Of a DNA stretch of 64,000 bases, positions 17,518 through 25,888 are shown piece by piece. Both the position numbers and the translations under genes were made by a program. Under the pieces are notes generated by a model. That model did not search any database. It had not been told where the DNA came from and worked only from the letters and a program-made list of their open reading frames with translations. Every line of letters begins with the position of its first letter. Position 1 is the stretch's first letter. The stretch is from Halopenitus sp041821145 (GTDB lineage Archaea; Halobacteriota; Halobacteria; Halobacteriales; Haloferacaceae): contig NZ_JBGUBC010000001.1 of NCBI RefSeq assembly GCF_041821145.1, positions 186,001 through 250,000 of the forward strand. The letters run 5' to 3'.

Positions 17518-18699
17518 TCACTTCTCGATGATGCTTTCCTCGACCGTCTCGCCGAAGTGGCGAGCGACGTCCTCGTAGTGGATCAGGACCTCGTCGCCGG
17601 ATTCCAGGTCGGTCACTGCGGTCCGTCCCTCGCGGGTCGCGATCTTGATCGTCTCGGCGTTCTGCAGGAGGGTCTCGACGCGGTCGACGCCGTCGTCGGT
17701 CTCGACTTCCGCCTCGATCCGGAACATCGGCCGTTTTTCGATCTTCACACGGCCGACGATCGCCTCCCGAGTGTGGCCGTCCGTATCGAGTACCTGGACC
17801 TCGTCGCCAGAGCGGAGTCCGGCGAGATACTTGGTCCCGCCGTCAGCGGTGCGGACGTACGCGTGGACCGCGCCGGCGTTGACGCGGAACGGTCGGGAAG
17901 CCACGTAGGGACTTTCTGCGGTCTCGGCGTGGACGAAAAAGAGCCCCCGGGACATCGATCCCACGAGCATGCCCTCGTCGTGATCCATCAGGCTGCCGGA
18001 ATCGATGCAGACGCGATCGGCCATGCCCGTTCGCTCGACCGCGGTCACCTCCGCGTACTGGAGGTCGAGCTGTTCGCGGGCCGCGGCGTCGCGGGCGTCG
18101 ACGGCGCCCCGAATCTCGTCAGGGGAGTCGCTGTCGACGAGGACGCCGTCGGCGCCGGTTTCGAGCGTCTCGAACGCGGTTTGGGCCTCCTCGGCGGAGG
18201 TGACGCCCGCCACGAGGTGGGTCCGATCGCCGACGCGGGCGATGAGGTTCTCGAGGGGAATGATCGTCCAGTCCTCGCCGACCACGATCGTGTAGTCGGC
18301 GTCGGTCGCGGCCTCCTCCGCGAAGGCCTCATAGCGCTCGTCGAGGATCCGCGTATAGATGCCCTGCGCGCGGTCGTCGCGGCGGCGGAGCGTGGTGAGA
18401 TCGGCCGACCCGGCCAGGTCGTCGGGCATCGAGACGGTTCCATCGCCCTCGCCGTCCTTGCCGACGATGTAGGCGTCCGCCGTCGCCTCCGTCGCGTCGG
18501 CTTCGGCTTCATCGACGACGTCGGCGTCCGACCGGAACGCCGCCACGTCCACGTCCCCGAGTTCGCGGACCCGCGGAACGTCGTGTTCGTCGACGAGCAC
18601 CCAGTCGACGCCGGCCTCGATCCCGGCCGTGATCCGGCGTTTTCGCTGCTCCCAACCGCCGACCTCGTCATCGGCTTTTACCCAGACGCTGCGTGTCAT
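17518..18699 (-). CDS. aroB': 3-dehydroquinate synthase II (AroB')
   Basis: 393-residue archaeal DHQ synthase, which oxidatively deaminates and cyclises ADH (2-amino-3,7-dideoxy-D-threo-hept-6-ulosonate) to 3-dehydroquinate with NAD+, bypassing DAHP. Typical features are the start MTRSVWVKADDE, the EDWTIIPLENLIA segment, and a long C-terminal beta-rich domain (GSLMDHDEGMLVGSMSRGLF region). It follows the ADH synthase gene by 109 bases on the same strand, so the two first steps of the alternative shikimate route are adjacent. Confidence 0.93.
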   Translation of the reverse strand: MTRSVWVKADDEVGGWEQRKRRITAGIEAGVDWVLVDEHDVPRVRELGDVDVAAFRSDADVVDEAEADATEATADAYIVGKDGEGDGTVSMPDDLAGSADLTTLRRRDDRAQGIYTRILDERYEAFAEEAATDADYTIVVGEDWTIIPLENLIARVGDRTHLVAGVTSAEEAQTAFETLETGADGVLVDSDSPDEIRGAVDARDAAAREQLDLQYAEVTAVERTGMADRVCIDSGSLMDHDEGMLVGSMSRGLFFVHAETAESPYVASRPFRVNAGAVHAYVRTADGGTKYLAGLRSGDEVQVLDTDGHTREAIVGRVKIEKRPMFRIEAEVETDDGVDRVETLLQNAETIKIATREGRTAVTDLESGDEVLIHYEDVARHFGETVEESIIEK

Positions 18700-18808
18700 T
18701 GTCGATACGTTGAGCCCTCGGTGCTTGAAAACTGCGGAAGCGGACCCGGCCGCTATCGGAGCGAAACTGAGACCGATCCGAGAGGATCGTCGGCAGTCGA
18801 GACCGGTC

Positions 18809-19600
18809 TCAGGGCTGAACGAGCCCGGCAGCCTGAAGCGCGTCTTCGGCGTCGCGACCCTCGTGGACGACGGCACTCACCGCGCGGGTGATCGCCTCCG
18901 GATCATTGTGTTGGAAGATCGACCGTCCCATCGAGACGCCGGCCGCGCCGCCGTTCATGGCACCGCTGACCATCTCGATCGTCTCGCGATCGGTCCCCTT
19001 CGAGCCGCCGGCAATGACGACCGGGAGCCGGGTCGACTCACAGACGTGCTCGAAGGAGTCGGCGTCACCGGAGTACCCCGTCTTGACGACGTCGGCTCCC
19101 AGTTCCTCGGCGAACCGCACGGCGTGGCCGAGTGCTTCGGGGTCGTCCCCCTCGACGCCGGGGCCGCGCGCGTAGGCCATCGCGAGCACGGGCAGGCCGA
19201 ATTGGTCGGCCTCGCCGGCCAGCTCCGCGAGATCCTCGATCTGTTTAGGTTCGTAGGTTGAGCCGACGTTGATGTGGACGGAGACGGCGTCGGCGCCCGC
19301 CCGGATCGCCTCCTCCGCGGTCGCAGTCACTCGTTTGTCGTTCTCGTCGGGGCCGATCGTCGTCGAGCCGTTGACATGAACGATGTATCCGGCACCGTTC
19401 TTGTTCGGATGGACGCGAGGGGCGATCCCTTTCTGAGTCAATACGGCGTCCGCGCCGCCGGCCGTCACGCCGTCGATGGTGGCCTCGATGTCCCTCAATC
19501 CATCGACGGCTCCCATCGTGAGGCCGTGGTCCATGGGTACGATGAGGTAGCGGTCATCGGTGGAGATGCGGTCGAGTCGTGCGGTGAGTCCTGCTGTCAT
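18809..19600 (-). CDS. aroA': ADH synthase (2-amino-3,7-dideoxy-D-threo-hept-6-ulosonate synthase, AroA')
   Basis: 263-residue class I aldolase-type enzyme that transfers a hydroxypyruvaldehyde unit to aspartate semialdehyde in the archaeal route to dehydroquinate. MDHGLTMGAVDG at about residues 23-34 and the Schiff-base lysine in VVKTGYSGD near residue 178 are typical, as is the C-terminal phosphate loop (AGGSKG, then GRSIFQ). The start is the ATG giving MTAGLTARLD. It lies 97 bases downstream of trpA with its own promoter-like sequence. Confidence 0.93.
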   Translation of the reverse strand: MTAGLTARLDRISTDDRYLIVPMDHGLTMGAVDGLRDIEATIDGVTAGGADAVLTQKGIAPRVHPNKNGAGYIVHVNGSTTIGPDENDKRVTATAEEAIRAGADAVSVHINVGSTYEPKQIEDLAELAGEADQFGLPVLAMAYARGPGVEGDDPEALGHAVRFAEELGADVVKTGYSGDADSFEHVCESTRLPVVIAGGSKGTDRETIEMVSGAMNGGAAGVSMGRSIFQHNDPEAITRAVSAVVHEGRDAEDALQAAGLVQP

Positions 19601-19644
19601 GGTTGATAGGTCCGGAATGGACTGCGTTCGGGGGTGCGATCCGG

Positions 19645-19678
19645 TTCGTATGCCAAAGTGTGGCAATAGCGGATAAGT
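19645..19678 (-). promoter_or_regulatory. Candidate promoter and operator of aroA'-aroB'
   Basis: Reading leftward, a TATA-like CTTATCCGC (about 19669-19677) is followed at once by the inverted repeat TGCCA-5-TGGCA (19651-19665), in the position of a transcription start. This suggests a second, separately controlled promoter inside the trp-aro gene run. Confidence 0.4.
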
Positions 19679-19697
19679 GGCTTTCGTTCGGCGTCAG

Positions 19698-20555
19698 TCA
19701 TTCGGGGTCGGCGATCGCCGACCGGGCCGAGTATCCGCGTTCGGCGCCCGCGACGAGTTCACGGGAGAGTGACTCGAGTCGCTCGGCGACGGTTTCGACC
19801 GCGAGTCCCTCCGCCACGCCCTCCGCGACAATGTCCACGAGCGCGGAGCCGACGATGATCCCGTCGGCACCGGCCGCCACGATCCGTTCCGCCTGTTCGC
19901 CGGACGAGATGCCGAACCCGACCGCCTTTGGCACGTCGTACTCACGCAGTCGATCGAGGCTTTCGGCCGTGTGATCGGAGACATCGGCTTTCGCGCCGGT
20001 CGTCCCCAGACGCGCCTGGACGTAGACGTATCCGGAGACGCGCTCCATGATCCGATCGAGACGTTCGCCGGCGGTCGTCGGCGCGACGATGAAGACGAGA
20101 TCGAGACCGAACTCGTCGCAGGCCTCCCTGAGCGGTCCAGCCTCCTCGGCCGGGAGATCGGGCACCACGAACCCCTCAAGGCCGGCCTCCGCCGCGCGCT
20201 CGACGAACGGTCGGGGACCGTCGGCCGCTCCCCACTGGTAAATGAGGTTGTAGTAGGTCATACAGACGAGCGGGACATCGACGTCGAGGTCCTCGACGAA
20301 CTCGAAAAAGCGGGTCGGGGTCATACCGCCTTCGAGCGCTCGGACGACCGCCTCCTGAATGGTCGGTCCCTCCGCGATCGGTTCGGAGAACGGGAGTCCC
20401 AGTTCGATGATGTCGGCGCCGCCGCGTTCGAGCGCCTCGACGTACGAGAGCGAGGACTCGTAATCGGGATCCCCGACGGCGAGATAGGGGATGTACGCCG
20501 GGCCGTCCGCGAACGCCCGGGCGATCGCCTCGCTGTTTCCGGTGGTGGGGGACAT
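19698..20555 (-). CDS. trpA: Tryptophan synthase alpha subunit
   Basis: 285-residue TIM barrel that cleaves indole-3-glycerol phosphate to indole and glyceraldehyde 3-phosphate. The catalytic Glu lies in ELGLPFSEPIAEGP at about residue 52-65 and the catalytic Asp in VVPDLPAEEAG near 135. Its ATG directly abuts the trpB stop, so the two are translationally close and form the usual alpha2-beta2 complex. Confidence 0.95.
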   Translation of the reverse strand: MSPTTGNSEAIARAFADGPAYIPYLAVGDPDYESSLSYVEALERGGADIIELGLPFSEPIAEGPTIQEAVVRALEGGMTPTRFFEFVEDLDVDVPLVCMTYYNLIYQWGAADGPRPFVERAAEAGLEGFVVPDLPAEEAGPLREACDEFGLDLVFIVAPTTAGERLDRIMERVSGYVYVQARLGTTGAKADVSDHTAESLDRLREYDVPKAVGFGISSGEQAERIVAAGADGIIVGSALVDIVAEGVAEGLAVETVAERLESLSRELVAGAERGYSARSAIADPE

Positions 20556-21971
20556 CTACAGTCCTCCCGTGAACATCGACATGTCCGGTCCCGCATCGAG
20601 ATCTCGCCGGTCCGTCTCTTCGATCACCGATTCGAGGTCCTTGTCGCCTCGCCCGGAGACCGTGACCACCACCGTTTCGCCGAGGCGATCGTCGGGAGCG
20701 TCGTCGTCGGACGCACTGCCATCGCCGCCGGATGCGTTATCGGCATCGTCCCCGAGTTCGTCGTCAACCGCCTCCAGGTATGCGAGCGCGTGTGCGGACT
20801 CGAGTGCGGGGATGATCCCCTCGGTCCGCGAGAGTCGGTGGAACGCCTCCAGGGCCGCCACGTCGTCAACGGCCGCCGGGGTGACACGACCCTCGTCGAC
20901 GAGGTGGGCGAGTTGGGGGCCGACACCCGCGTAATCGAGCCCCGCGGAGACGGAGTGGCTTTCAACGATCTGGCCATGGGAGTCCTGGAGGAGGCGCGTG
21001 CGCGCGCCGTGGAGCACGCCCTCCTCGCCGACAAAGAGCGACGCGGAGTGAGGTGCAACACCCTCGTCCTCATCGATCTCCAGGCTCTCACCGCCGGCTT
21101 CGACTGCGTGAAGCGCCACCTCGGTGTCGTCGAGGAATGCGGCGAACGATCCCATCGTGTTCGAGCCGCCGCCGGCACAGGCGACCACGTCAGTCGGGAG
21201 GTCGCCGATCGCCTCGATCGCCTGTCGGCGCGCTTCCTCGGAGACGACGGACTGGAAGTCGCGGACCATCGCCGGGAAGGGGTGGGGACCGACAACGCTG
21301 CCGATGACGTAGTGGGTGTCCTCGACGGATCCGGCCCAATCGCGCATGGTCTCGGAGATCGCTTCCTTGAGCGTGCCGCGACCCGCAGTCACAGGGGTGA
21401 CGTCGGCGCCGTTGAGCTTCATCCGGAAGACGTTCGGACGCTGGCGGTTGATGTCGCGTTCGCCCATGTAGATCTCACACGGCATGTCGAGATGGGCGGC
21501 CGCCATCGCCGTCGCGGTGCCGTGTTGGCCGGCGCCGGTCTCCGCGATGATCCGATCCTTGCCCATGTACTTCGCGAGCAGGACCTGTCCGAGCGCGTTA
21601 TTGAGCTTGTGTGCGCCGCCGTGGAGCAGGTCCTCGCGTTTCAGATAGACGTCCCGATCGTACCGCTTCGAGAGCCGTTCTGCGTGCTGTAGCGGAGTGG
21701 GCCGCCCGCCGAACTCCCGAAGCCGACGGCGGAGTTCGTCCATGAAGCCGTCCTCGTTCTCGAGGACGTACCGCTCGTAGGCGTCGGTCAGCTCCTCGAT
21801 GGCTGGCATCAACGCCTCCGGAACGTACTGGCCGCCGTAGCGGCCGAAGTTCCCGTCGGTCTCACCCGAGACGGGGGTCGGATCCTCGGGCGGTCGATCG
21901 CCCGCGGCCGGATCGTCGATCGTCGCGTCGGTCGTCACCTGCTCGTCCGTGTCGGTCGTGGTCTCGCTCAT
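20556..21971 (-). CDS. trpB: Tryptophan synthase beta subunit
   Basis: 471-residue PLP enzyme joining indole and serine. PLP lysine in LHGGAHKLNNALG near residue 123, the GAGQHGTATA loop, and the GGGSNTMG phosphate-binding loop are all present. It is longer than the usual ~400 residues because of a roughly 40-residue acidic N-terminal tail and an acidic Ser/Gly/Asp insertion near residue 425-440, just before the C-terminal strands. Its start overlaps the trpC stop by 4 bases. Confidence 0.95.
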   Translation of the reverse strand: MSETTTDTDEQVTTDATIDDPAAGDRPPEDPTPVSGETDGNFGRYGGQYVPEALMPAIEELTDAYERYVLENEDGFMDELRRRLREFGGRPTPLQHAERLSKRYDRDVYLKREDLLHGGAHKLNNALGQVLLAKYMGKDRIIAETGAGQHGTATAMAAAHLDMPCEIYMGERDINRQRPNVFRMKLNGADVTPVTAGRGTLKEAISETMRDWAGSVEDTHYVIGSVVGPHPFPAMVRDFQSVVSEEARRQAIEAIGDLPTDVVACAGGGSNTMGSFAAFLDDTEVALHAVEAGGESLEIDEDEGVAPHSASLFVGEEGVLHGARTRLLQDSHGQIVESHSVSAGLDYAGVGPQLAHLVDEGRVTPAAVDDVAALEAFHRLSRTEGIIPALESAHALAYLEAVDDELGDDADNASGGDGSASDDDAPDDRLGETVVVTVSGRGDKDLESVIEETDRRDLDAGPDMSMFTGGL

Positions 21972-22813
21972 GATCTGGATCTGTCGTGTTCTTCGGCATC
22001 GTAGTCGACGGCTGCGGAACCGTCGGCTCCCTCGGCGTCAGTCGATCCGTCCGTCTCCGCGGTCGTAAACGTTCGCGTGTTCGATCGGACGTCCCCGTCC
22101 ATGATGGCGCTGCCGATCAACAGTGCGTCCGCGCCGGCCTCGCGCATCCGGCGAGCGTCGACGGCCGTGGTGATGCCGCTTTCAGCGATCAGCGTCACGT
22201 CGTCGGGTGCATGCGGTGCGATCCTCTCGAAGGTCGAGAGATCGACTGCCAGTCGCGCCAGATCGCGGTTATTGACTCCGACGAAGCGCGCGCCGGCCGC
22301 AGTAGCCCGATCGAGTTCCTCCCGGTCGTGGACCTCGACGAGGACCTGAAAGCCCCGATCGCGGGCGGCCGCGAGCAGGGGTTCGAGGTCGTCGCCCAGA
22401 AAGCGCGCGATCAACAGGACGACGTCGCTTTCGACCGCATCGAGCTGTTCTTCATTCAGGATGAAGTCCTTGCGGAGAACCGGGACGTCGACGGCCCCGC
22501 GAACGCGTTCGAGGGTGTCAGTCGACCCGCCAAAATGTGCCGGCTCGGTCAACACCGAAAGCGCTGCGGCCCCGCCGTCGACCATCGCGGTCGCGAGCGC
22601 GACGGGATCGTCCTCGCGGGTCCCTTCCGTCGTCGGACTGGTCGGTTTGACCTCCGCAATCACCGGCGTTCGATCGTCCGCCTCCGCCGCCGCGAACGCC
22701 GAGCGAAGATCGCGGGGATCGACGTCGATGCGCTCCCCGCCGCGCGATCGCGTCCTGGCAGCCTCCAGGATCGATCGGACCGCGGGCGCGAGGTCGTCCG
22801 AGGTATCGTCCAT
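21968..22813 (-). CDS. trpC: Indole-3-glycerol phosphate synthase
   Basis: 281-residue TIM barrel that cyclises the anthranilate-derived ribulotide. Motifs: VIAEVKPTSPT near residue 45, VLRKDFILNEEQ with the catalytic lysine near 110, VEVHDREEL near 157, and GVNNRDL near 179. The C-terminal ~30 residues are acidic and unlike the bacterial enzyme. First gene of the trpCBA run; its start codon overlaps a near-perfect palindrome. Confidence 0.94.
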   Translation of the reverse strand: MDDTSDDLAPAVRSILEAARTRSRGGERIDVDPRDLRSAFAAAEADDRTPVIAEVKPTSPTTEGTREDDPVALATAMVDGGAAALSVLTEPAHFGGSTDTLERVRGAVDVPVLRKDFILNEEQLDAVESDVVLLIARFLGDDLEPLLAAARDRGFQVLVEVHDREELDRATAAGARFVGVNNRDLARLAVDLSTFERIAPHAPDDVTLIAESGITTAVDARRMREAGADALLIGSAIMDGDVRSNTRTFTTAETDGSTDAEGADGSAAVDYDAEEHDRSRS

Positions 22814-22846
22814 TACTGATCACTAATGTACGTATCTGTTCATAAG
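22812..22846 (-). promoter_or_regulatory. trpC promoter with palindrome at the start codon
   Basis: A TATA-like TTATGAA box (22839-22846) lies about 29 bases before the trpC ATG, so the message is probably leaderless. A 16-base near-palindrome, ATTACTGATCACTAAT (22812-22827, 7 of 8 base pairs), covers the predicted start site and the initiation codon, a good place for a repressor. Confidence 0.5.
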
Positions 22847-22945
22847 ACTTGCGTCCCGGTCGCCGGCGTCGAGAACGCAGTAGGATCGCGGGCGTTCCTC
22901 GGCGGGAGGCGAACTTGCTTATCGCTCCCGCCCCAACGGTCGAAC

Positions 22946-23125
22946 ATGACTGATGACGCCACGTCGGGGAAACGGTCGAGAACGGGAACGAAGGCGGGAG
23001 CTGGAACAGAAACAGGACCAAAAGCGGGAGCAGGAACCGGAACAAGAACCGGAACAAGAACGATGAGGCACCATCGGCGAGAGGGGACTGAGACGAGAGG
23101 CGATCGGAGGACGCGGCAATGGTGA
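22946..23125 (+). CDS. Possible short low-complexity ORF upstream of the MGMT-like gene
   Basis: A 59-codon frame beginning MTDDATSGKRSR and continuing with Gly-Thr-Arg-Lys repeats. An AT-containing box (cttgcttatcg, about 22913-22923) lies at leaderless distance from its ATG, and its stop overlaps the start of the next gene by 7 bases. The coding content is mostly a purine-rich repeat, so it may be a leader or a decayed N-terminus rather than a functional protein. Confidence 0.3.
   Translation: MTDDATSGKRSRTGTKAGAGTETGPKAGAGTGTRTGTRTMRHHRREGTETRGDRRTRQW
22980..23062 (+). repeat. Purine-rich GGAAC-type low-complexity repeat
   Basis: Strongly strand-biased run of GGAAC, GGGAGC and GAAC units, including two tandem copies of a 12-mer of the form AACCGGAACAAG near 23037-23060. 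The opposite strand is pyrimidine-rich. Such tracts slip during replication. Confidence 0.65.
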
Positions 23126-23589
23126 GCCTCGCCGGAACCACGGGCGTCTACGCGCGGTCCTATGAACGACTGGACCGCGCCATCAAGATCGGTTTCGCGA
23201 GCGGGCACGTGATCTCGGTCTCGTTCCCCCGAACGATCCCCGAAGATGTCGACACGGACCACGAACTGCTCGATCGGATCAGCGAGTATCTGGAGGGAAG
23301 CGAGGAGACGTTTGCGGACGTGGAACTCGGGTTGACCCTTCCGACTGATCGTCGGGCCGTATTGGAGGCAGTCGAGAGCGTCCCCTACGGCGAATCGGCG
23401 TCCGTCAGCCGGATCACGCGGATGGCCGGGCGCGACGACAACGATCCCGAAGATCTGGAGTTCGTGAAGGACGCCCTCCGGGACAATCCGACTCCGCTTT
23501 TCGTTCCGGACCATCGTGTCGAGGGGGGTCCCTACGCGACGCCGAGCGACGTCCGCGAGACGTTTCGGGACGTCGAGGAGCTTCGCTGA
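23119..23589 (+). CDS. MGMT-like (alkyltransferase-like) protein lacking the active-site cysteine
   Basis: 156 residues. The C-terminal half has the O6-alkylguanine-DNA alkyltransferase DNA-binding fold: VPYGESASVSRITRMAG (recognition helix) followed by NPTPLFVPDHRVEGG. In active enzymes this last motif is PCHRV; here the acceptor Cys is Asp, at about residue 134. That places it with alkyltransferase-like proteins, which bind alkylated guanines without repairing them, or it is a haloarchaeal variant with another role. The N-terminal ~75 residues are a short alpha/beta domain. The start ATG overlaps the preceding short ORF. Confidence 0.75.
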   Translation: MVSLAGTTGVYARSYERLDRAIKIGFASGHVISVSFPRTIPEDVDTDHELLDRISEYLEGSEETFADVELGLTLPTDRRAVLEAVESVPYGESASVSRITRMAGRDDNDPEDLEFVKDALRDNPTPLFVPDHRVEGGPYATPSDVRETFRDVEELR

Positions 23590-23643
23590 TCGGGAGAACG
23601 GGGAGGGACCCCGAGCCGCCGATCGGCCGCGATCGATGAAACC

Positions 23644-23652
23644 GTTTTAATC
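23644..23652 (+). promoter_or_regulatory. TATA-like box of phosphopantothenate synthetase gene
   Basis: GTTTTAATC centred about 26 bases before the ATG at 23674; leaderless spacing. Confidence 0.5.
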
Positions 23653-23673
23653 GTCGACCGGCGAATCGGGAGT

Positions 23674-24606
23674 ATGACCGACGTCGAGATTCCCACGGAC
23701 CACCCGCGCTATGAGTCGCTATTGACGCGACATCGGATCGAGGCGGGCATCGACAAGGGGATCACCTCCAGACAGGGACTTATCGCGCAGGGACGCGGGG
23801 AGGCGTTCGACTATCTGCTTGGCGAGCGGACGATCCCGTCGGCGAGGGAAGCCGAACGTGCGGCGGCCGCACTCCTGCTTTCGGCCGATCATCCCGTTCT
23901 CTCGGTCAACGGAAACGTCGCGGCACTCGTCCCGGATGCGATCGTGGAACTCGCGGCGGCAACGGACGCGGATATCGAGGTGAACCTGTTCAACCGGACC
24001 CGAGAGCGGATGGAGCGGATCGCAGCCCACCTCCATGAACACGGTGCCGAGGAGGTGAAGGGCCTCACGGCCGACGAACGCATTCCGGGCCTCTCACACG
24101 AGCGGGCGAAAGTCGACGCCGAGGGGATCGGGGCGGCCGACGTCGTGCTCGTTCCGCTGGAGGACGGCGATCGTGCCGAGGCGCTCGCGAAGACGGGAAA
24201 AACGGAGATCGTGATCGACCTCAATCCCGGATCGCGGTCGGCGCGATCCGCGGCGGTTCCGATCATCGACAACATCATCCGGGCAGTGCCGAACGTGACG
24301 CGCCACGCCCGCGAACTGTCGGACGCGCCTGTCGAGGAGCTCCAGTACATCGTCGACTCCTTCGACCGCGAGGAGGCGCTCGCGGCGGCCGAGGAGGCGA
24401 TCCGGCAGGGATCGTTCGACGAAACGGACGGAGACGGTGAGGTGGACGAACCGGGTGAGACGAACGGAACGAGCGAGACCGATGAGAGGATCGAGACTGA
24501 CGAGGAAGTCACGATCGATGAAAGAGGCGAGACCGACGAGGGCTACGAGGGCGACGAAGCGACCGGGATGGATGATCCCCGCAATGGGGACGCCGACGCC
24601 GAGTAG
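23674..24606 (+). CDS. 4-phosphopantoate--beta-alanine ligase (phosphopantothenate synthetase)
   Basis: 310 residues; archaeal enzyme that joins phosphopantoate and beta-alanine using ATP in coenzyme A synthesis, the step after pantoate kinase. Family features include HPRYESLLTRHRIEAG near the start, ITSRQGLIAQGRGEAFDYLLGE, and DLNPGSRSARSA with DNIIRAVPN near residue 185-210. The first ~250 residues match the usual family length; the last ~60 form a low-complexity Asp/Glu/Thr/Gly tail with repeated D-E-x-x-E units, not expected to be needed for catalysis. Confidence 0.9.
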   Translation: MTDVEIPTDHPRYESLLTRHRIEAGIDKGITSRQGLIAQGRGEAFDYLLGERTIPSAREAERAAAALLLSADHPVLSVNGNVAALVPDAIVELAAATDADIEVNLFNRTRERMERIAAHLHEHGAEEVKGLTADERIPGLSHERAKVDAEGIGAADVVLVPLEDGDRAEALAKTGKTEIVIDLNPGSRSARSAAVPIIDNIIRAVPNVTRHARELSDAPVEELQYIVDSFDREEALAAAEEAIRQGSFDETDGDGEVDEPGETNGTSETDERIETDEEVTIDERGETDEGYEGDEATGMDDPRNGDADAE

Positions 24607-24675
24607 CCGGATGGAGGAGGATCAACGCTGACGGAAGTGGCCGAAATGGAGTGGGAGTGATGGCGACGGCGAACG

Positions 24676-25701
24676 TCACTCCGCCTCGGGAAACACGAGC
24701 GATTCGCCGCCAAGTCGGTCCCGATCGTGTGGGGCCTCGAGATCGAGGTCGGGACCACGAGCGATGATCCCGGAGGGGTTGACCTCGGGATGGGTCGTGT
24801 AGTAATGTTCGGTGATATGGTCCATCGCCACCGTTTCGGCGACGCCCGGGAGCTGGTAGAGATCGCGCAGATACGGCCAGAGATGCTCGTACTCGTGGAT
24901 GGCTCTGACGTTGCACATGAAGTGGGTGTGATACACCATATCGAAGCGGATCAGCGTCGTGAACATGCAGACGTCCGCCTCGGTGACCTCGTCGCCGGCG
25001 AGGAATCGTCGGTCGGCGAGCACGTCGTTCCACCGGTCGAGCGCGCTAAAGAGGTCATCGATGGCCTCATCGTAGGCCGCCTGGGAGGTCGCGAAGCCGG
25101 CGCGGTAGACGCCGTTGTTGATCGGCCCGTAGATCTCGGTGATGAGATCGTCGATGCGGTCGATCGCGGCGTCGTCCTCGGGGAGGAGGCGACGACCGTT
25201 CCCGAGGTCGGCAAAGGCCGTATCGAGCATGCGGAGGATCTCGCGGGATTCGTTGTTGACGATGGTGTCCTCGACGGTGTCGAAGAGGACGGGTACCGTC
25301 ACCCGGCAGGTCACATCGGAATCGGCTCGCACGTACAATTCGCGCAGATAGTCGCTGTCGTGGACGCGATCCGGGGTACACCCCTCCTTGTCGGGAGAGA
25401 ACTGCCAGCCGTCCTCGCCGCGCCAGGGATCGACGACTGAGACGCCGATCGCGTCCTCGAGCCCGAGCATCGAGCGAGCGAGGAGCGTGCGGTGGGCCCA
25501 CGGACACGCAGAGGAGACGTACAGGTGGTAGCGACCGGGTTCCGGTTGGAAGCGGTCGTCGGGGTCCGCCTCCAGATGGGAGGGGATCTCCGAGCCGGCG
25601 ACCCAGTTTCGAAACGTGGTCGTCTGCCGGGTGAACGCGCCGGAGTCGTCGGTCGACTCGTGGGCGTCCACACGCCACTCACCGTTCACGAGCTTGTTCA
25701 T
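24676..25701 (-). CDS. Xi-class glutathione transferase (glutathionyl-hydroquinone reductase type)
   Basis: 341-residue protein with the Xi-class active site SSACPWAHRT, catalytic Cys66, after an N-terminal ~50-residue extension, and an all-helical C-terminal domain from about 170. The family reduces glutathionyl adducts of hydroquinones; haloarchaea use gamma-glutamylcysteine, so the natural thiol is probably that. It is the only leftward gene between the phosphopantothenate synthetase gene and the exported-protein cluster. Confidence 0.85.
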   Translation of the reverse strand: MNKLVNGEWRVDAHESTDDSGAFTRQTTTFRNWVAGSEIPSHLEADPDDRFQPEPGRYHLYVSSACPWAHRTLLARSMLGLEDAIGVSVVDPWRGEDGWQFSPDKEGCTPDRVHDSDYLRELYVRADSDVTCRVTVPVLFDTVEDTIVNNESREILRMLDTAFADLGNGRRLLPEDDAAIDRIDDLITEIYGPINNGVYRAGFATSQAAYDEAIDDLFSALDRWNDVLADRRFLAGDEVTEADVCMFTTLIRFDMVYHTHFMCNVRAIHEYEHLWPYLRDLYQLPGVAETVAMDHITEHYYTTHPEVNPSGIIARGPDLDLEAPHDRDRLGGESLVFPEAE

Positions 25702-25888
25702 GCGGGATCGACGGATGCGATCGGGTTAACGATTACTGGCGGGATGGGACGGGGATTTCACGGACGATCGGAGGAAGCACGAACACATCGATCGAGGAGA
25801 TTCGACTAGGGTCGGGAGAATTCACGGCGATGGAGGGACCGTTCCGCCGGAACGTCGTCGGAGCCGGGATCCGATCGGGAGCGGACCC

